Source of the DNA: Jeotgalicoccus sp036782755
GTDB lineage: Bacteria; Bacillota; Bacilli; Staphylococcales; Salinicoccaceae
NCBI GenBank assembly: GCA_036782755.1
Contig: DAIPYL010000061.1
Coordinates: 1-7,975 of the forward strand
Length of the DNA: 7,975 nucleotides
Direction: 5' to 3'
Shown here piece by piece: positions 1-7,002 of this stretch (position 1 is its first letter; every line of letters begins with the position of its first letter). Both the position numbers and the translations under genes were made by a program. The notes under the pieces were generated by a model. That model ran no database searches and had not been told where the DNA came from. It was given only the letters and a program-made list of their open reading frames with translations.

Positions 1-156
1 TTCTGGATTATTCACAGTATAAGTTTTATTGCACTTATTGCTATTACGCTTATCTTCCTCAACTCACGTGTTATCGAGGAATCCAGAGCTGATGTTGCAC
101 AAATATCAAAAGAGCTTGAGGATGCTGTTTCTCTCAATGAAAACACTGATATTTAA
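1..156 (+). CDS. C-terminal end of a membrane protein (5' end outside window)
   Basis: An open frame enters from the left edge and stops at TAA 154-156, giving the last 51 residues of a protein. Residues 1-20 are almost entirely hydrophobic (FWIIHSISFIALIAITLIFL), consistent with a final membrane helix. They are followed by about 31 charged residues rich in Glu, Asp and Ser, which look like a cytoplasmic tail. This layout is common at the end of MFS-type and other multi-span transporters, but no family motif is visible in the fragment, so I do not name it. No obvious terminator lies between its stop and the next gene on the same strand. Confidence 0.6.
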   Translation, partial: FWIIHSISFIALIAITLIFLNSRVIEESRADVAQISKELEDAVSLNENTDI

Positions 157-159
157 CAG

Positions 160-186
160 TTTATATTACGCTTTGTCTGATATAAT
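160..186 (+). promoter_or_regulatory. Extended -10 promoter for the membrane protein gene at 220
   Basis: TGATATAAT at 178-186 is a perfect extended -10 element (TGnTATAAT). The -35 area is weak (TTTATA at 160-165, spacer only 15 bp), as is common when an extended -10 is present. It sits about 33 bp before the start codon, so the downstream gene probably has its own transcript. Confidence 0.55.
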
Positions 187-219
187 AATGAGTAATATAA
201 ACTACACAAGGATGTTTTT

Positions 220-1017
220 ATGACGAATTATAAAAAAGATTATGAAAAGATATTCAGCGAATTGTCCGATGAGGATCAGCTCGCATTTAGCTCGCTCGAC
301 AGCGAGTTTGATAAAAACTTCATCACTGAGGATGCGAAGTATGAACAGCTTTATATAATGGCAGTTTCCATGATAGATGCCGGACAGAATTACGTGGAGT
401 ACTATAATGCCAAAACAAAAGATGTTGCACGCGTTGCTTCAAAAAAACTGCCTAAGTACCGCAGTAAGTACTGGTCTGATGCGGGGATTCTCGGCGTTTA
501 CTTTGCGATTCTGTTTTCAGCAACAATCTTTTTCTTTGGAGAGATTGTAATTTCCCTGGTACTTCCTGCCGTTATCGTTTTAATACTGGCTATGGTGCCT
601 TTAATGAATCACGGTATTAAGCACCAGTCATCAGGCCGCGGCAACATGCAGACAGTTTCCGGTATTTTATTTATAATTCTGTTTGTCAGTGCAAACCTGT
701 TAATACTGTTCATGAATTCCGACACACTCAGTCCGTTAAAAATTACGGCTTACGACGCATCAGCCGCTGAGACGCTGCTTTACATTGTTTTCGTGATTAC
801 AGCAGCCGCTTCAATTTACTTTATTTTCAGCTCTGATTCATGGGCAAGTAAACTGATTTTTATGGTGCTTCTTATATACAGTGCAGGCCGCCTGATTCAT
901 CCGTTTGATTTCCTTAACGGATTATCGGCATTCATCGTTCAGTACTTTATGTTCATCGGGTTAATTATTATTATTATCGCCCAGTACTTAAGAACAAAAA
1001 ACACAGACAGTAACTGA
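220..1017 (+). CDS. Unrecognised multi-span membrane protein, 265 aa
   Basis: I do not recognise this protein. Residues 1-85 are soluble and rich in Asp, Glu, Lys and Tyr, probably a cytoplasmic helical domain. The rest reads as about six membrane helices: roughly 88-106, 108-128, 146-166, 183-204, 210-224 and 233-255. They are joined by short loops and end in a short polar tail. There is no signal peptide and no obvious catalytic or transport motif. The layout (soluble N-terminus, then a compact helical bundle) resembles small uncharacterised Firmicute membrane families such as DUF1129, but that is only a similarity of shape. The ATG at 220 is preceded by AAGGATG at 208-214 with suitable spacing. 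It has its own extended -10 promoter and ends at a strong bidirectional terminator, so it appears monocistronic. Confidence 0.8.
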   Translation: MTNYKKDYEKIFSELSDEDQLAFSSLDSEFDKNFITEDAKYEQLYIMAVSMIDAGQNYVEYYNAKTKDVARVASKKLPKYRSKYWSDAGILGVYFAILFSATIFFFGEIVISLVLPAVIVLILAMVPLMNHGIKHQSSGRGNMQTVSGILFIILFVSANLLILFMNSDTLSPLKITAYDASAAETLLYIVFVITAAASIYFIFSSDSWASKLIFMVLLIYSAGRLIHPFDFLNGLSAFIVQYFMFIGLIIIIIAQYLRTKNTDSN

Positions 1018-1036
1018 TATTAAAAAAAATGAATTT

Positions 1037-1079
1037 AAAAATCGCACTTGACTCCCGGAGGGAAGCAAGTGCGATTTTT
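1037..1079. terminator. Bidirectional rho-independent terminator
   Basis: Perfect 14-bp inverted repeat: AAAAATCGCACTTG at 1037-1050 and CAAGTGCGATTTTT at 1066-1079. The loop contains a small CCC/GGG inner pairing. A-runs on one side and T-runs on the other let it work on both strands, serving the membrane protein gene (plus) and the efflux gene (minus) that converge on it. Confidence 0.9.
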
Positions 1080-1089
1080 TATTAATATT

Positions 1090-2493
1090 TTAATCCATTT
1101 CATTCGTTCTTCTTAATTTAAATGCCATTACAAATCCTATAAAGGCCAGTATCCCTGCAAACATAAATGACATATTAACACCGTGAATCATACCGGGTAC
1201 ACCTTCGTCCGGTTTCATCGTGTTAGTCATAATCGATACGAGCAGTGCCGTTCCTACTGCTCCGGCAACCTGTCTCATTGTATTGTTCATAGCTGTACCA
1301 TGAGGTACCAGTTTGTTCGACAGCTGGTTTAAACCTTCCGTTGTCACAGGCATCATAACCATCGCTACACCAAGCATACGGAATGTATTAACGACCGCAA
1401 GATAAGTGAATGTCGTTTCTGTATTCAGATTGGCAAACATCAGTGTTGTTACGCTTAACATTCCGAGTCCGATTATCGCAAGCCATCTGGCCCCGTATTT
1501 ATCGAACAATCTGCCGGTTATGGGACTCATAAGCCCCATAATCAATGCACCCGGCAGCAGCATCATGCCGGACTCCATCGCTGAAAATCCAAGCATTGTC
1601 TGCATAAAGATTGGCAGAATCACTGCGCCGCCGATCATCGACATAAAGACAATCATACCGAGTGACGTGGACAGTGTGAATATTTTATCTTTAAATACTC
1701 CAAACTCGAGCATGGGTTCTTTCAGTCTGTTCTGGCGTTTAATGAACAGTACAAGTGAGATTGCACCAACGATAATCGGTATAATTACCATAAGACTCAG
1801 CCAGCCGCTGCTTCCTGCTGCACTGAAGCCGTATAGCAGTCCGCCGAATCCAAGTGTTGACAGCATGATTGAGGTCATATCCAGTTTCGGATTCGTTTTC
1901 TCCGTTACGTTTCTTAAGATAAAATACGCTACAACGAGGTCGATTACAACGATTGGCAGCAGCATGTAGAATAATCCGCGCCATGGATAAATATCGATAA
2001 ACCAGCCTGACAGCGTCGGACCGATTGCCGGTGCAAAACTGATTACAAGTCCAAACATTCCCATCGCTTTACCGCGTTCAGTACGCGGATAGACAAGGAA
2101 TAGAATCGTCTGCATCAGAGGCATGATTATACCCGCACCTGCAGCTTGTAATATACGTCCTGCAAGAAGTACTGAGAACGACGGCGAGATACCGCAGATC
2201 AGCGTTCCGAGCCCAAACAGAGACATTGCTGTAAAGAATAAAGCTCTCGTGGAGAACTTGTTGATTAAAAATGCTGTAATGGGAATCATTATTCCGTTGA
2301 CGAGCATAAATATCGACTGCAGCCACTGGGCTACATCGGCATCGAGATTCAGGTCGCTCATTATATGAGGTATTGCTGTGGCAAGAAGTGTCTGATTTAA
2401 TATCGCTGCGAACGCTCCTGATAAGAGCACGGCCATTAATATTGTTCTGTTTCCAGCAGTCAGTTTACTGCTGTTTTCATTTCCCAAAGACAT
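1090..2493 (-). CDS. DHA2-family (14-TM) MFS multidrug efflux transporter, EmrB/QacA/LmrB type
   Basis: Cytoplasmic-membrane proton-driven exporter, probably of lipophilic drugs or antiseptics; the substrate cannot be read from sequence. The 467-residue chain fits the 14-helix DHA2 family (usually 460-520 aa). Family hallmarks are: the first-helix motif LNQTLLATAIP (about 32-42); GRILQAAGAGIIMPLMQT in helix 4; the antiporter motif C in helix 5, SFAPAIGPTLSGW (about 152-164); WRGLFYMLLP (171-180); and a second-half motif-A-like loop GRLFDKYGARW (about 327-337). I place the start at the ATG at 2493-2491, because AGAAGGA lies 6 nt upstream. The ATG six codons earlier (2511) has no good ribosome site and sits inside the likely promoter. 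The gene is divergent from a MarR-type regulator across a shared operator, which predicts drug-inducible expression. Its 3' end shares a bidirectional terminator. Confidence 0.93.
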   Translation of the reverse strand: MSLGNENSSKLTAGNRTILMAVLLSGAFAAILNQTLLATAIPHIMSDLNLDADVAQWLQSIFMLVNGIMIPITAFLINKFSTRALFFTAMSLFGLGTLICGISPSFSVLLAGRILQAAGAGIIMPLMQTILFLVYPRTERGKAMGMFGLVISFAPAIGPTLSGWFIDIYPWRGLFYMLLPIVVIDLVVAYFILRNVTEKTNPKLDMTSIMLSTLGFGGLLYGFSAAGSSGWLSLMVIIPIIVGAISLVLFIKRQNRLKEPMLEFGVFKDKIFTLSTSLGMIVFMSMIGGAVILPIFMQTMLGFSAMESGMMLLPGALIMGLMSPITGRLFDKYGARWLAIIGLGMLSVTTLMFANLNTETTFTYLAVVNTFRMLGVAMVMMPVTTEGLNQLSNKLVPHGTAMNNTMRQVAGAVGTALLVSIMTNTMKPDEGVPGMIHGVNMSFMFAGILAFIGFVMAFKLRRTNEMD

Positions 2494-2499
2494 CAATTT

Positions 2500-2506
2500 T
2501 CCTTCT
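2500..2506 (-). promoter_or_regulatory. Ribosome binding site that decides the efflux gene start
   Basis: AGAAGGA on the minus strand, 6 nt before the ATG at 2493-2491. It falls inside the longer alternative reading from 2511, which argues that the shorter protein is the real one. Confidence 0.6.
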
Positions 2507-2510
2507 TTCA

Positions 2511-2539
2511 TAGACTTTCACAATCATTGATTGTATAAT
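2511..2539 (+). promoter_or_regulatory. Probable marR-gene promoter
   Basis: -35 TAGACT (2511-2516, four of six consensus bases) and -10 TATAAT (2534-2539, perfect), separated by 17 bp. The 15-bp palindrome at 2520-2534 fills the spacer and the second palindrome covers the -10, so binding there would block RNA polymerase. Confidence 0.55.
2520..2534. promoter_or_regulatory. Operator palindrome 1 (probable MarR site)
   Basis: ACAATCATTGATTGT is a perfect 7-1-7 inverted repeat. It lies within the spacer of the plus-strand promoter and overlaps the minus-strand -10, the classic position for an autoregulating MarR repressor of a divergent pump. Confidence 0.6.
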
Positions 2540-2559
2540 ACAACTATATAAAAAGTCAA
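2530..2559 (-). promoter_or_regulatory. Probable efflux-gene promoter
   Basis: On the minus strand, -35 TTGACT (2554-2559, five of six consensus bases) is followed after 18 bp by -10 TACAAT (2530-2535, five of six). TATTAT a few bases upstream is an alternative -10 with a short spacer. Both palindromes overlap the -10 area. Confidence 0.5.
2531..2543. promoter_or_regulatory. Operator palindrome 2 (probable MarR site)
   Basis: TTGTATAATACAA is a perfect 6-1-6 inverted repeat, overlapping palindrome 1 by four bases and covering the perfect plus-strand -10. AT-rich TTGTAT-type half-sites are typical of MarR-family operators. Confidence 0.6.
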
Positions 2560-2589
2560 GAAACGAATCTGAAAGGCTCGTGTTTATAA

Positions 2590-3018
2590 ATGGTTAACGA
2601 TGAATCTCTAGAATCCCTGGAACTTGAAATCGCAATGATGGTCCGCGCATTAAGAACGAGAACTGTAGAACTTGATAAAAAGCAGGAATTTAAACGTGCC
2701 AGCTATTTAATTCTTCTGCTCATTACGAAAAACGGGCCGATGAGTGTCAAACATATCGCAGAAAAGCTCCATCTCGATATTTCTACGGTCAGCAGACAGG
2801 CCGCAGATCTTCTTGCGGATGATATGCTGAGCAAACAGCCTTCTAAAACCGACGGCCGTTCATATCTTTACGATATTAACAGTAAAGGTCTTGATATGAT
2901 GACACATATCAGGCACAGCAGAAAGCAGCGTTTTTCCAAAATGATTCAGGAATGGGATGAAACAGAAATTGAAGAGTTTGCCCGTCTGATGAAGAAGTTT
3001 AACAGCTTAATGAATTAA
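2590..3018 (+). CDS. MarR-family transcriptional regulator
   Basis: A 142-residue dimeric winged-helix DNA-binding protein, the usual MarR size. Helical dimerisation segments lie at about 1-46 and 98-142. The helix-turn-helix is at about 51-79 (MSVKHIAEKLHLDISTVSRQ...), and the wing carries the family signature DGR at 88-90 followed by SYLYD. It has no cysteine, so it is not a thiol-oxidation sensor of the OhrR/SarZ kind; a ligand- or drug-binding mode is more likely. It is divergent from an MFS efflux gene with palindromes over both promoters, so the inferred job is to repress the pump and itself. ATG 2590 is the first possible start because an in-frame stop lies immediately upstream. The GAAAGG at 2571-2576 is 13 nt away, which is long, so translation may be weak. 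It ends at a hairpin shared with the convergent peptidase gene. Confidence 0.92.
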   Translation: MVNDESLESLELEIAMMVRALRTRTVELDKKQEFKRASYLILLLITKNGPMSVKHIAEKLHLDISTVSRQAADLLADDMLSKQPSKTDGRSYLYDINSKGLDMMTHIRHSRKQRFSKMIQEWDETEIEEFARLMKKFNSLMN

Positions 3019-3021
3019 AAC

Positions 3022-3059
3022 AGCCGCTTCACCAGCCACGGTGAAACGGCTTATTTTTT
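3022..3059. terminator. Terminator between the marR-type gene and the peptidase gene
   Basis: AGCCG-C-TTCACC (3022-3033) pairs with GGTGAA-A-CGGCT (3040-3051), with one internal mismatch and a 6-nt loop, followed by TATTTTTT on the plus strand. On the minus strand the hairpin is followed by GTTTTAATT, so it may also serve the peptidase gene, whose stop codon overlaps the T-run. Confidence 0.8.
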
Positions 3060-4764
3060 ATTTACTTATCTGTTCATTAAAGAATTCGATTAGTTTTGTA
3101 TTCATATCGTCCTGATTTTCAGTGTATAAATACTGATGCCCCTCATTTTCATATGCTGTGAGTTCGACATCTTTATTCTGCTTTTTCATTTTTTTATACA
3201 TTTGAACGGATTCAGAGTACGGTACTCTTACATCGTTATGCGAGTGGAATATTCTGAGCGGACAGCGTATTCTTTGAGTGTTATTTAAAGGTGCAATACA
3301 CTGCATAAATTCATCATGCTGGCCGATAAATCCGTATTCATGCGAACGCTGCTCGCGGCGCCACGCCGGTGTGTTAGTCAATAGTGTCGTAAAGTGTGAA
3401 ATACCGACAATATCCACTGCCCCTTTCCACAGTTTAGGGAACTGGGTAATTAACAGCAGCGTCATAAATCCGCCGTAACTTCTGCCCATAATAAAAATGT
3501 TATCTTTATCCGACTTGTGGTTATTGATCAGATGTTCTCTTAATTCAACAACATCTTTTGCCGCATCGATTCGTTTCTCCTGATTATCGAGACCGATGTA
3601 AAATTTAGAATACCCCGTCGAGCCGCGAATATTCGGCACAGCAACCTGATAGCCCTCTTTGTACAGTTTATAATACAGTTCGTTAAATTCAGGGCGCGCC
3701 TGAGATTCCGGTCCGCCATGGACATGTATTGCTGTCGGTGCATATTCAGTGTCCTGCCGGTACAGATAATATGGTACATCCAGTCCGTCAAATGACGGGT
3801 AAGTTCCATGCATCGTCCGAACTTCGGTATCCGCTTCACGGTTGCCGAACAGCTTCTCTGTGCTGCTGTCTGTTAAATTAAATTCGTAGACCGCATGCGG
3901 TGTTGCCATATCCGAATACAGTGCATACAGCTTATCATTCGAGTTGACCAGTGAATGTATCACGCCGTCACTCAGGAATTTAATTGTTTCAAGCAGATCA
4001 TTTTCCACATCGTATTTAAACAATTTGGAGAAGCCTTTTTTATTTACTTCAAAGATTACTGTGTTTTTATCTTCAAGCACAATAACTTTGTGAATATCCC
4101 ATTTAAAATAAGTCAGTTTCTTAAATTCAAATGTTTCTTTATTCAGCTTATATAAATTTAAGTTCCCTTCCAGGTAATCACTCGTAAACAGTGCTTCAGA
4201 CTCATTCAATGAACTGTAATTGCCAAAACGCCCTGCCGGCAGCCCGGTATCTGTCAGCTTTGCAGTTTCCAGGTTGTAAAGATAAACTTTTTTATCTATA
4301 TTATTCACTGCCTGGCTCATCAGCAGATGACTGTCATCAAATTTACCGATAATCGAACTCGGTGTCTCAAATGAATTGAGCACGGTTTCGTGACTTTCCG
4401 AATGCTCAATCAGTTCAAACGTTTTACCGTCCTTATGATGTCTTAAATAAATAAAAACGTTGTTCATATGTACACCGTAATGGTGGTAATAATCATCATC
4501 CGCTGTCAGCTCAATTTTTCCTTCCCCTTTAAAAAGGTTGAGCTGCTCGCGTTCATTGCCGTTCAAATCTGTTGCGATCAGTAAACCGCCGTCAGCAAAC
4601 CAGTAGTTTTTAACATTTTCGTCTTCTTCCGTTACTTTTACATAACTTTTATTTTGTAAATTGTAGCTGTGCAGTTCACGCTTTCCTGTTTCATCAGAAA
4701 TAACATATAAATTCTCTTCGTTCTTATCCAGTTTCAATGATAGATATTTAGTAAACTCCGTCAC
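3058..4764 (-). CDS. S9-family serine peptidase (acylaminoacyl-peptidase / prolyl oligopeptidase type)
   Basis: Cytosolic serine hydrolase that probably trims short or N-acylated peptides. The 568 residues split into an N-terminal beta-propeller-like part (about 1-315, repeated short strands with no signal peptide) and a C-terminal alpha/beta-hydrolase domain (about 325-568). Catalytic-domain landmarks are: HGGP at 349-352 (oxyanion side), NIRGSTGY at 378-385, nucleophile elbow GRSYGG with Ser429, Asp511 in HNDVRVP, and His543 in NEGHQY. This completes the Ser-Asp-His triad, so the enzyme should be active. It is somewhat shorter than typical S9C members (about 600-680 aa). The start is GTG (4764-4762), supported by AGAGGG 7 nt upstream; an in-frame stop precedes it and the next Met is residue 100. 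It is separated from psuG by a terminator, so it has its own promoter, which I could not place convincingly in the 37 bp available. Confidence 0.92.
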   Translation of the reverse strand: MTEFTKYLSLKLDKNEENLYVISDETGKRELHSYNLQNKSYVKVTEEDENVKNYWFADGGLLIATDLNGNEREQLNLFKGEGKIELTADDDYYHHYGVHMNNVFIYLRHHKDGKTFELIEHSESHETVLNSFETPSSIIGKFDDSHLLMSQAVNNIDKKVYLYNLETAKLTDTGLPAGRFGNYSSLNESEALFTSDYLEGNLNLYKLNKETFEFKKLTYFKWDIHKVIVLEDKNTVIFEVNKKGFSKLFKYDVENDLLETIKFLSDGVIHSLVNSNDKLYALYSDMATPHAVYEFNLTDSSTEKLFGNREADTEVRTMHGTYPSFDGLDVPYYLYRQDTEYAPTAIHVHGGPESQARPEFNELYYKLYKEGYQVAVPNIRGSTGYSKFYIGLDNQEKRIDAAKDVVELREHLINNHKSDKDNIFIMGRSYGGFMTLLLITQFPKLWKGAVDIVGISHFTTLLTNTPAWRREQRSHEYGFIGQHDEFMQCIAPLNNTQRIRCPLRIFHSHNDVRVPYSESVQMYKKMKKQNKDVELTAYENEGHQYLYTENQDDMNTKLIEFFNEQISK

Positions 4765-4771
4765 TTCGGCA

Positions 4772-4778
4772 CCCTCTT
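4772..4778 (-). promoter_or_regulatory. Ribosome binding site supporting the GTG start of the peptidase
   Basis: AAGAGGG on the minus strand, 7 nt before GTG 4764-4762. No ATG is available nearby in frame, so this site fixes the start. Confidence 0.6.
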
Positions 4779-4801
4779 TTAATTATGTAATCCTTATATA
4801 T

Positions 4802-4841
4802 AAAAATACCCTAATCCTCAGTGAATTGTAAGGATTAGGGT
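4802..4841 (-). terminator. Rho-independent terminator of the psuKG operon
   Basis: Perfect 11-bp stem ACCCTAATCCT (4808-4818) / AGGATTAGGGT (4831-4841) with a 12-nt loop, followed on the minus strand by ATTTTTATA. It lies 12 bases after the psuG stop. Confidence 0.9.
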
Positions 4842-4853
4842 TCATTTTTATAA

Positions 4854-5768
4854 TTATTGCATATTAAAGTAGTCTACAGCAATCTGAGTGCCGACTTTAG
4901 CGTTGTTGTATACTAATTTAATGTTGGCTTCCAGCGACTTGCCTTCTGTTTTTTCTACGATTTTACCAAGCAGGAACGGTGTTGAATCTTTACCGCCGAT
5001 GCCGTTTTCTTCAGCTTCTTTAACTGCTTCCATAACGATTTTGTCGATGTATTCTTTCGGCAGTTCATCGTTTTCTGGAATAGGGTTCGCGATAACTGTT
5101 CCGCCTTCAAGTTCAAGGTCGTGTTTCGCTTTAATGATTGCGGCAATACCTTCAGTAGTTTCAGCCACAGTGTTTAATTTAATGTCACTTGTGCGGGTGA
5201 AGAATGCCGGCAGTACTTCAGTCTGATAACCGATAACCGGTACACCTTTAGTTTCAAGGTACTCCATTGTCTTATCAAGATCTAAAATAGATTTAGCTCC
5301 TGCACAGATAACAGCTACATCAGTTTTCCCTAACTCATCAAGGTCTGCTGAAATATCCATAGTTTCTTCAACGCCGCGGTGAACGCCGCCGATTCCGCCT
5401 GTAACGAAGAATTTAATGCCTGCCATTTCAGCACAAATCATTGTCGATGCTACAGTTGTAGCCCCAATGCGTTTAGCTGCAATGATTTCTGCAAGGTCGC
5501 GGCGTGAAACTTTTGCTACACCTTCAGAGTTGCCTAACTTTTCAAGTGAAGCTTCATCAAGTCCGACTTTAATTTTTCCGTCCATAATTGCAATTGTTGC
5601 AGGTACTGCTCCGCCTTCGCGAACGATACTTTCAACAGTTTTAGCCATTTCAACGTTTTGCGGGTATGGCATACCGTGTGAAATAATTGTTGATTCCAAA
5701 GCAATTACCGGTTTATTATTCTCTAAAGCTTCTTTAACATCCGGGTGTAATTCGATTAAATGATTCAT
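4854..5768 (-). CDS. psuG: Pseudouridine-5'-phosphate glycosidase
   Basis: Cleaves the C-C glycosidic bond of pseudouridine 5'-phosphate to give uracil and ribose 5-phosphate (reversible, Mn-dependent), the second step of pseudouridine salvage in the cytosol. The 304 residues span the whole IndA/PsuG family length (E. coli PsuG is about 312). Residues matching the known E. coli active site are all present with a constant offset of 6-7: Glu25 (ALEST), Lys86 (AKVS), His130 (GGIGGVHRG), Asp142 (ADLDEL), the Schiff-base Lys159 (CAGAKSILD) and Asn282 (EANIKL). The ATG overlaps the psuK stop as ATGA, and GGAGGAA just inside the psuK end is its ribosome site, so the two genes are translationally coupled. 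A strong terminator follows. Confidence 0.97.
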   Translation of the reverse strand: MNHLIELHPDVKEALENNKPVIALESTIISHGMPYPQNVEMAKTVESIVREGGAVPATIAIMDGKIKVGLDEASLEKLGNSEGVAKVSRRDLAEIIAAKRIGATTVASTMICAEMAGIKFFVTGGIGGVHRGVEETMDISADLDELGKTDVAVICAGAKSILDLDKTMEYLETKGVPVIGYQTEVLPAFFTRTSDIKLNTVAETTEGIAAIIKAKHDLELEGGTVIANPIPENDELPKEYIDKIVMEAVKEAEENGIGGKDSTPFLLGKIVEKTEGKSLEANIKLVYNNAKVGTQIAVDYFNMQ

Positions 5769-6862
5769 TTAACTTCCTCCATGTCTTTAATAAGTTGTTT
5801 TTCTGTTAAGTCCTGACGCACGGTATATTCTGTCTCTATTGTTTTACTGCTGTTCATCATCGCCATCTTGACTATGTCATCAACCGGATAACCCTTCAGC
5901 CAGCCGAATACAACTGCGCTGGAGAACGAATCTCCGGCCCCTGTAACGTCGACAACTTTTTCTGATGGTATAATGCTGTAAATCTTGCCGCCGTCGTCCT
6001 TACCGCTGTAAGCTATCGATTTGACGCCATTTGTAACGATAACGTGACTAACTCCGGCATCATTCCACATTGCTGCTGCTTTAAGCAGTTCTTCGTCGCT
6101 GTTTATCTTAATATTGAAGTGCGCTTCAGTTTCATCTCTGTTAACAATCAGCCAGTTAACCGGATTTAAATTATCCGGCAGGCGGTTCATCTTCGGTCCC
6201 GATACAGGAATCAGCACAAGATTAATATCATGCTTTTCCGCATAGGCGCATAAGAAATCGAGGGAAACCTTAGGTGTGTTTAGATCAGCAATGATGCATT
6301 TTGCACGCTTTAATATGTAAGTCTGTTTAATCAGCACTTCAGGTGTCAGATGATCGTAGATATTCATATCGGCAAAACCGTACTCCATCTCGCCCTCATG
6401 ATTGATTAAAGCCGTGTAGCATCCTGTACTCTGTCCTTCAATATGTTCAGCAAAGTCAAGGTTGATAAACGATGAAGTCTCTTCTTCAATCGTCTTCCAT
6501 TCACCATCATCGCCTCGCGTTGTGATTAACGCAACACTTTCACCAAGCCTGCCCAGATTCTCACCAATGTTGCGCGCAACACCTCCGACGGAATGTGCAG
6601 ACTGTATAGGGTTTGATGTACCGTGGATAAGTTCATTATGTACGAAAAACTTACGGTCCACGTTTGCAGCACCTACACAGACAATCGGATACTCTGCGTT
6701 CAGTACATAAGCCTGGCCCTGGATAAACTCTTTCTTAACAAGGTCAGATACTATCGCAGCTACAGCTGAACTCGTCAGTCCTACTTTTCTCGCAAGCTCT
6801 GTTTGTGAAATAAACGGGTTATTCTTTATGTATTTTAAAACGTCATTTTCTTTAGGATGCAT
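5765..6862 (-). CDS. psuK: Pseudouridine kinase (PfkB family) with N-terminal helix-turn-helix
   Basis: Phosphorylates pseudouridine with ATP to give pseudouridine 5'-phosphate, the substrate of PsuG. The 365 residues are about 50 longer than the single-domain E. coli PsuK (313 aa). The extra part is an N-terminal winged/MarR-like helix-turn-helix at about 1-52 (ISQTELARKVGLTSSAVAAIV). The PfkB ribokinase fold begins at about 58, with GAANVDRK (64-71), the first signature region GGVARNIGENLGRLG (93-107), and the second signature DVTGAGDSF (305-313) carrying the catalytic base Asp311. The start ATG is preceded by a strong AGGAGG (6869-6874) at ideal spacing. It is the first gene of a two-gene operon with psuG. 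The HTH fusion suggests it may sense its own substrate and regulate the operon; this is inference. Assignment to pseudouridine rather than another sugar or nucleoside rests mainly on the psuG overlap. Confidence 0.93.
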   Translation of the reverse strand: MHPKENDVLKYIKNNPFISQTELARKVGLTSSAVAAIVSDLVKKEFIQGQAYVLNAEYPIVCVGAANVDRKFFVHNELIHGTSNPIQSAHSVGGVARNIGENLGRLGESVALITTRGDDGEWKTIEEETSSFINLDFAEHIEGQSTGCYTALINHEGEMEYGFADMNIYDHLTPEVLIKQTYILKRAKCIIADLNTPKVSLDFLCAYAEKHDINLVLIPVSGPKMNRLPDNLNPVNWLIVNRDETEAHFNIKINSDEELLKAAAMWNDAGVSHVIVTNGVKSIAYSGKDDGGKIYSIIPSEKVVDVTGAGDSFSSAVVFGWLKGYPVDDIVKMAMMNSSKTIETEYTVRQDLTEKQLIKDMEEVK

Positions 6863-6925
6863 TATTATCCTCCTAACTCACTTTTTACTGCTTTAAATAA
6901 TCATTAATTTAAGCAATAAAAACTT

Positions 6926-6934
6926 ATCTTAACA
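6926..6934 (-). promoter_or_regulatory. Candidate psuKG promoter (-10 element)
   Basis: On the minus strand TGTTAAGAT forms an extended -10 (TGn plus TAAGAT, four of six) about 65 bp before psuK. No good -35 is seen at 17-18 bp; that area (about 6949-6954) is ACAAAA and lies at the edge of a TTTGTGAAA repeat, so an activator or repressor could act there. The assignment is weak. Confidence 0.3.
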
Positions 6935-6949
6935 TAAAACGACACACTT

Positions 6950-6997
6950 TTTGTGAAAAAGTAACATTATTTGTGAAATTTATGAGAATATTTTCAC
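6950..6997. repeat. Repeated TTTGTGAAA half-sites upstream of psuKG
   Basis: TTTGTGAAA occurs exactly at 6950-6958 and again at 6970-6978, a direct repeat with a 20-bp period (about two helix turns). A third, inverted partial copy TTTTCAC lies at 6991-6997. Their position just upstream of the candidate psuKG promoter suggests a regulator-binding region, possibly for the HTH of PsuK itself. Confidence 0.4.
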
Positions 6998-7002
6998 TAA
7001 AT

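Noticed and set aside
29..223. A 64-codon plus-strand frame at the left edge
   Set aside because: It overlaps the tail of the membrane protein in another frame, has no ribosome site and runs through the promoter of the next gene; its composition does not look protein-like.
1406..1969. A 187-codon plus-strand frame inside the efflux gene
   Set aside because: It is the antisense shadow of the transporter, whose minus-strand reading has full family motifs; no ribosome site or domain supports the shadow.
6951..6988. A Rex or CRP/Fnr-type operator upstream of psuK
   Set aside because: TTGTGAA matches a Rex half-site twice, but the second half (TTCACAA) is absent at the required spacing in both, and no TGTGA-N6-TCACA palindrome exists.
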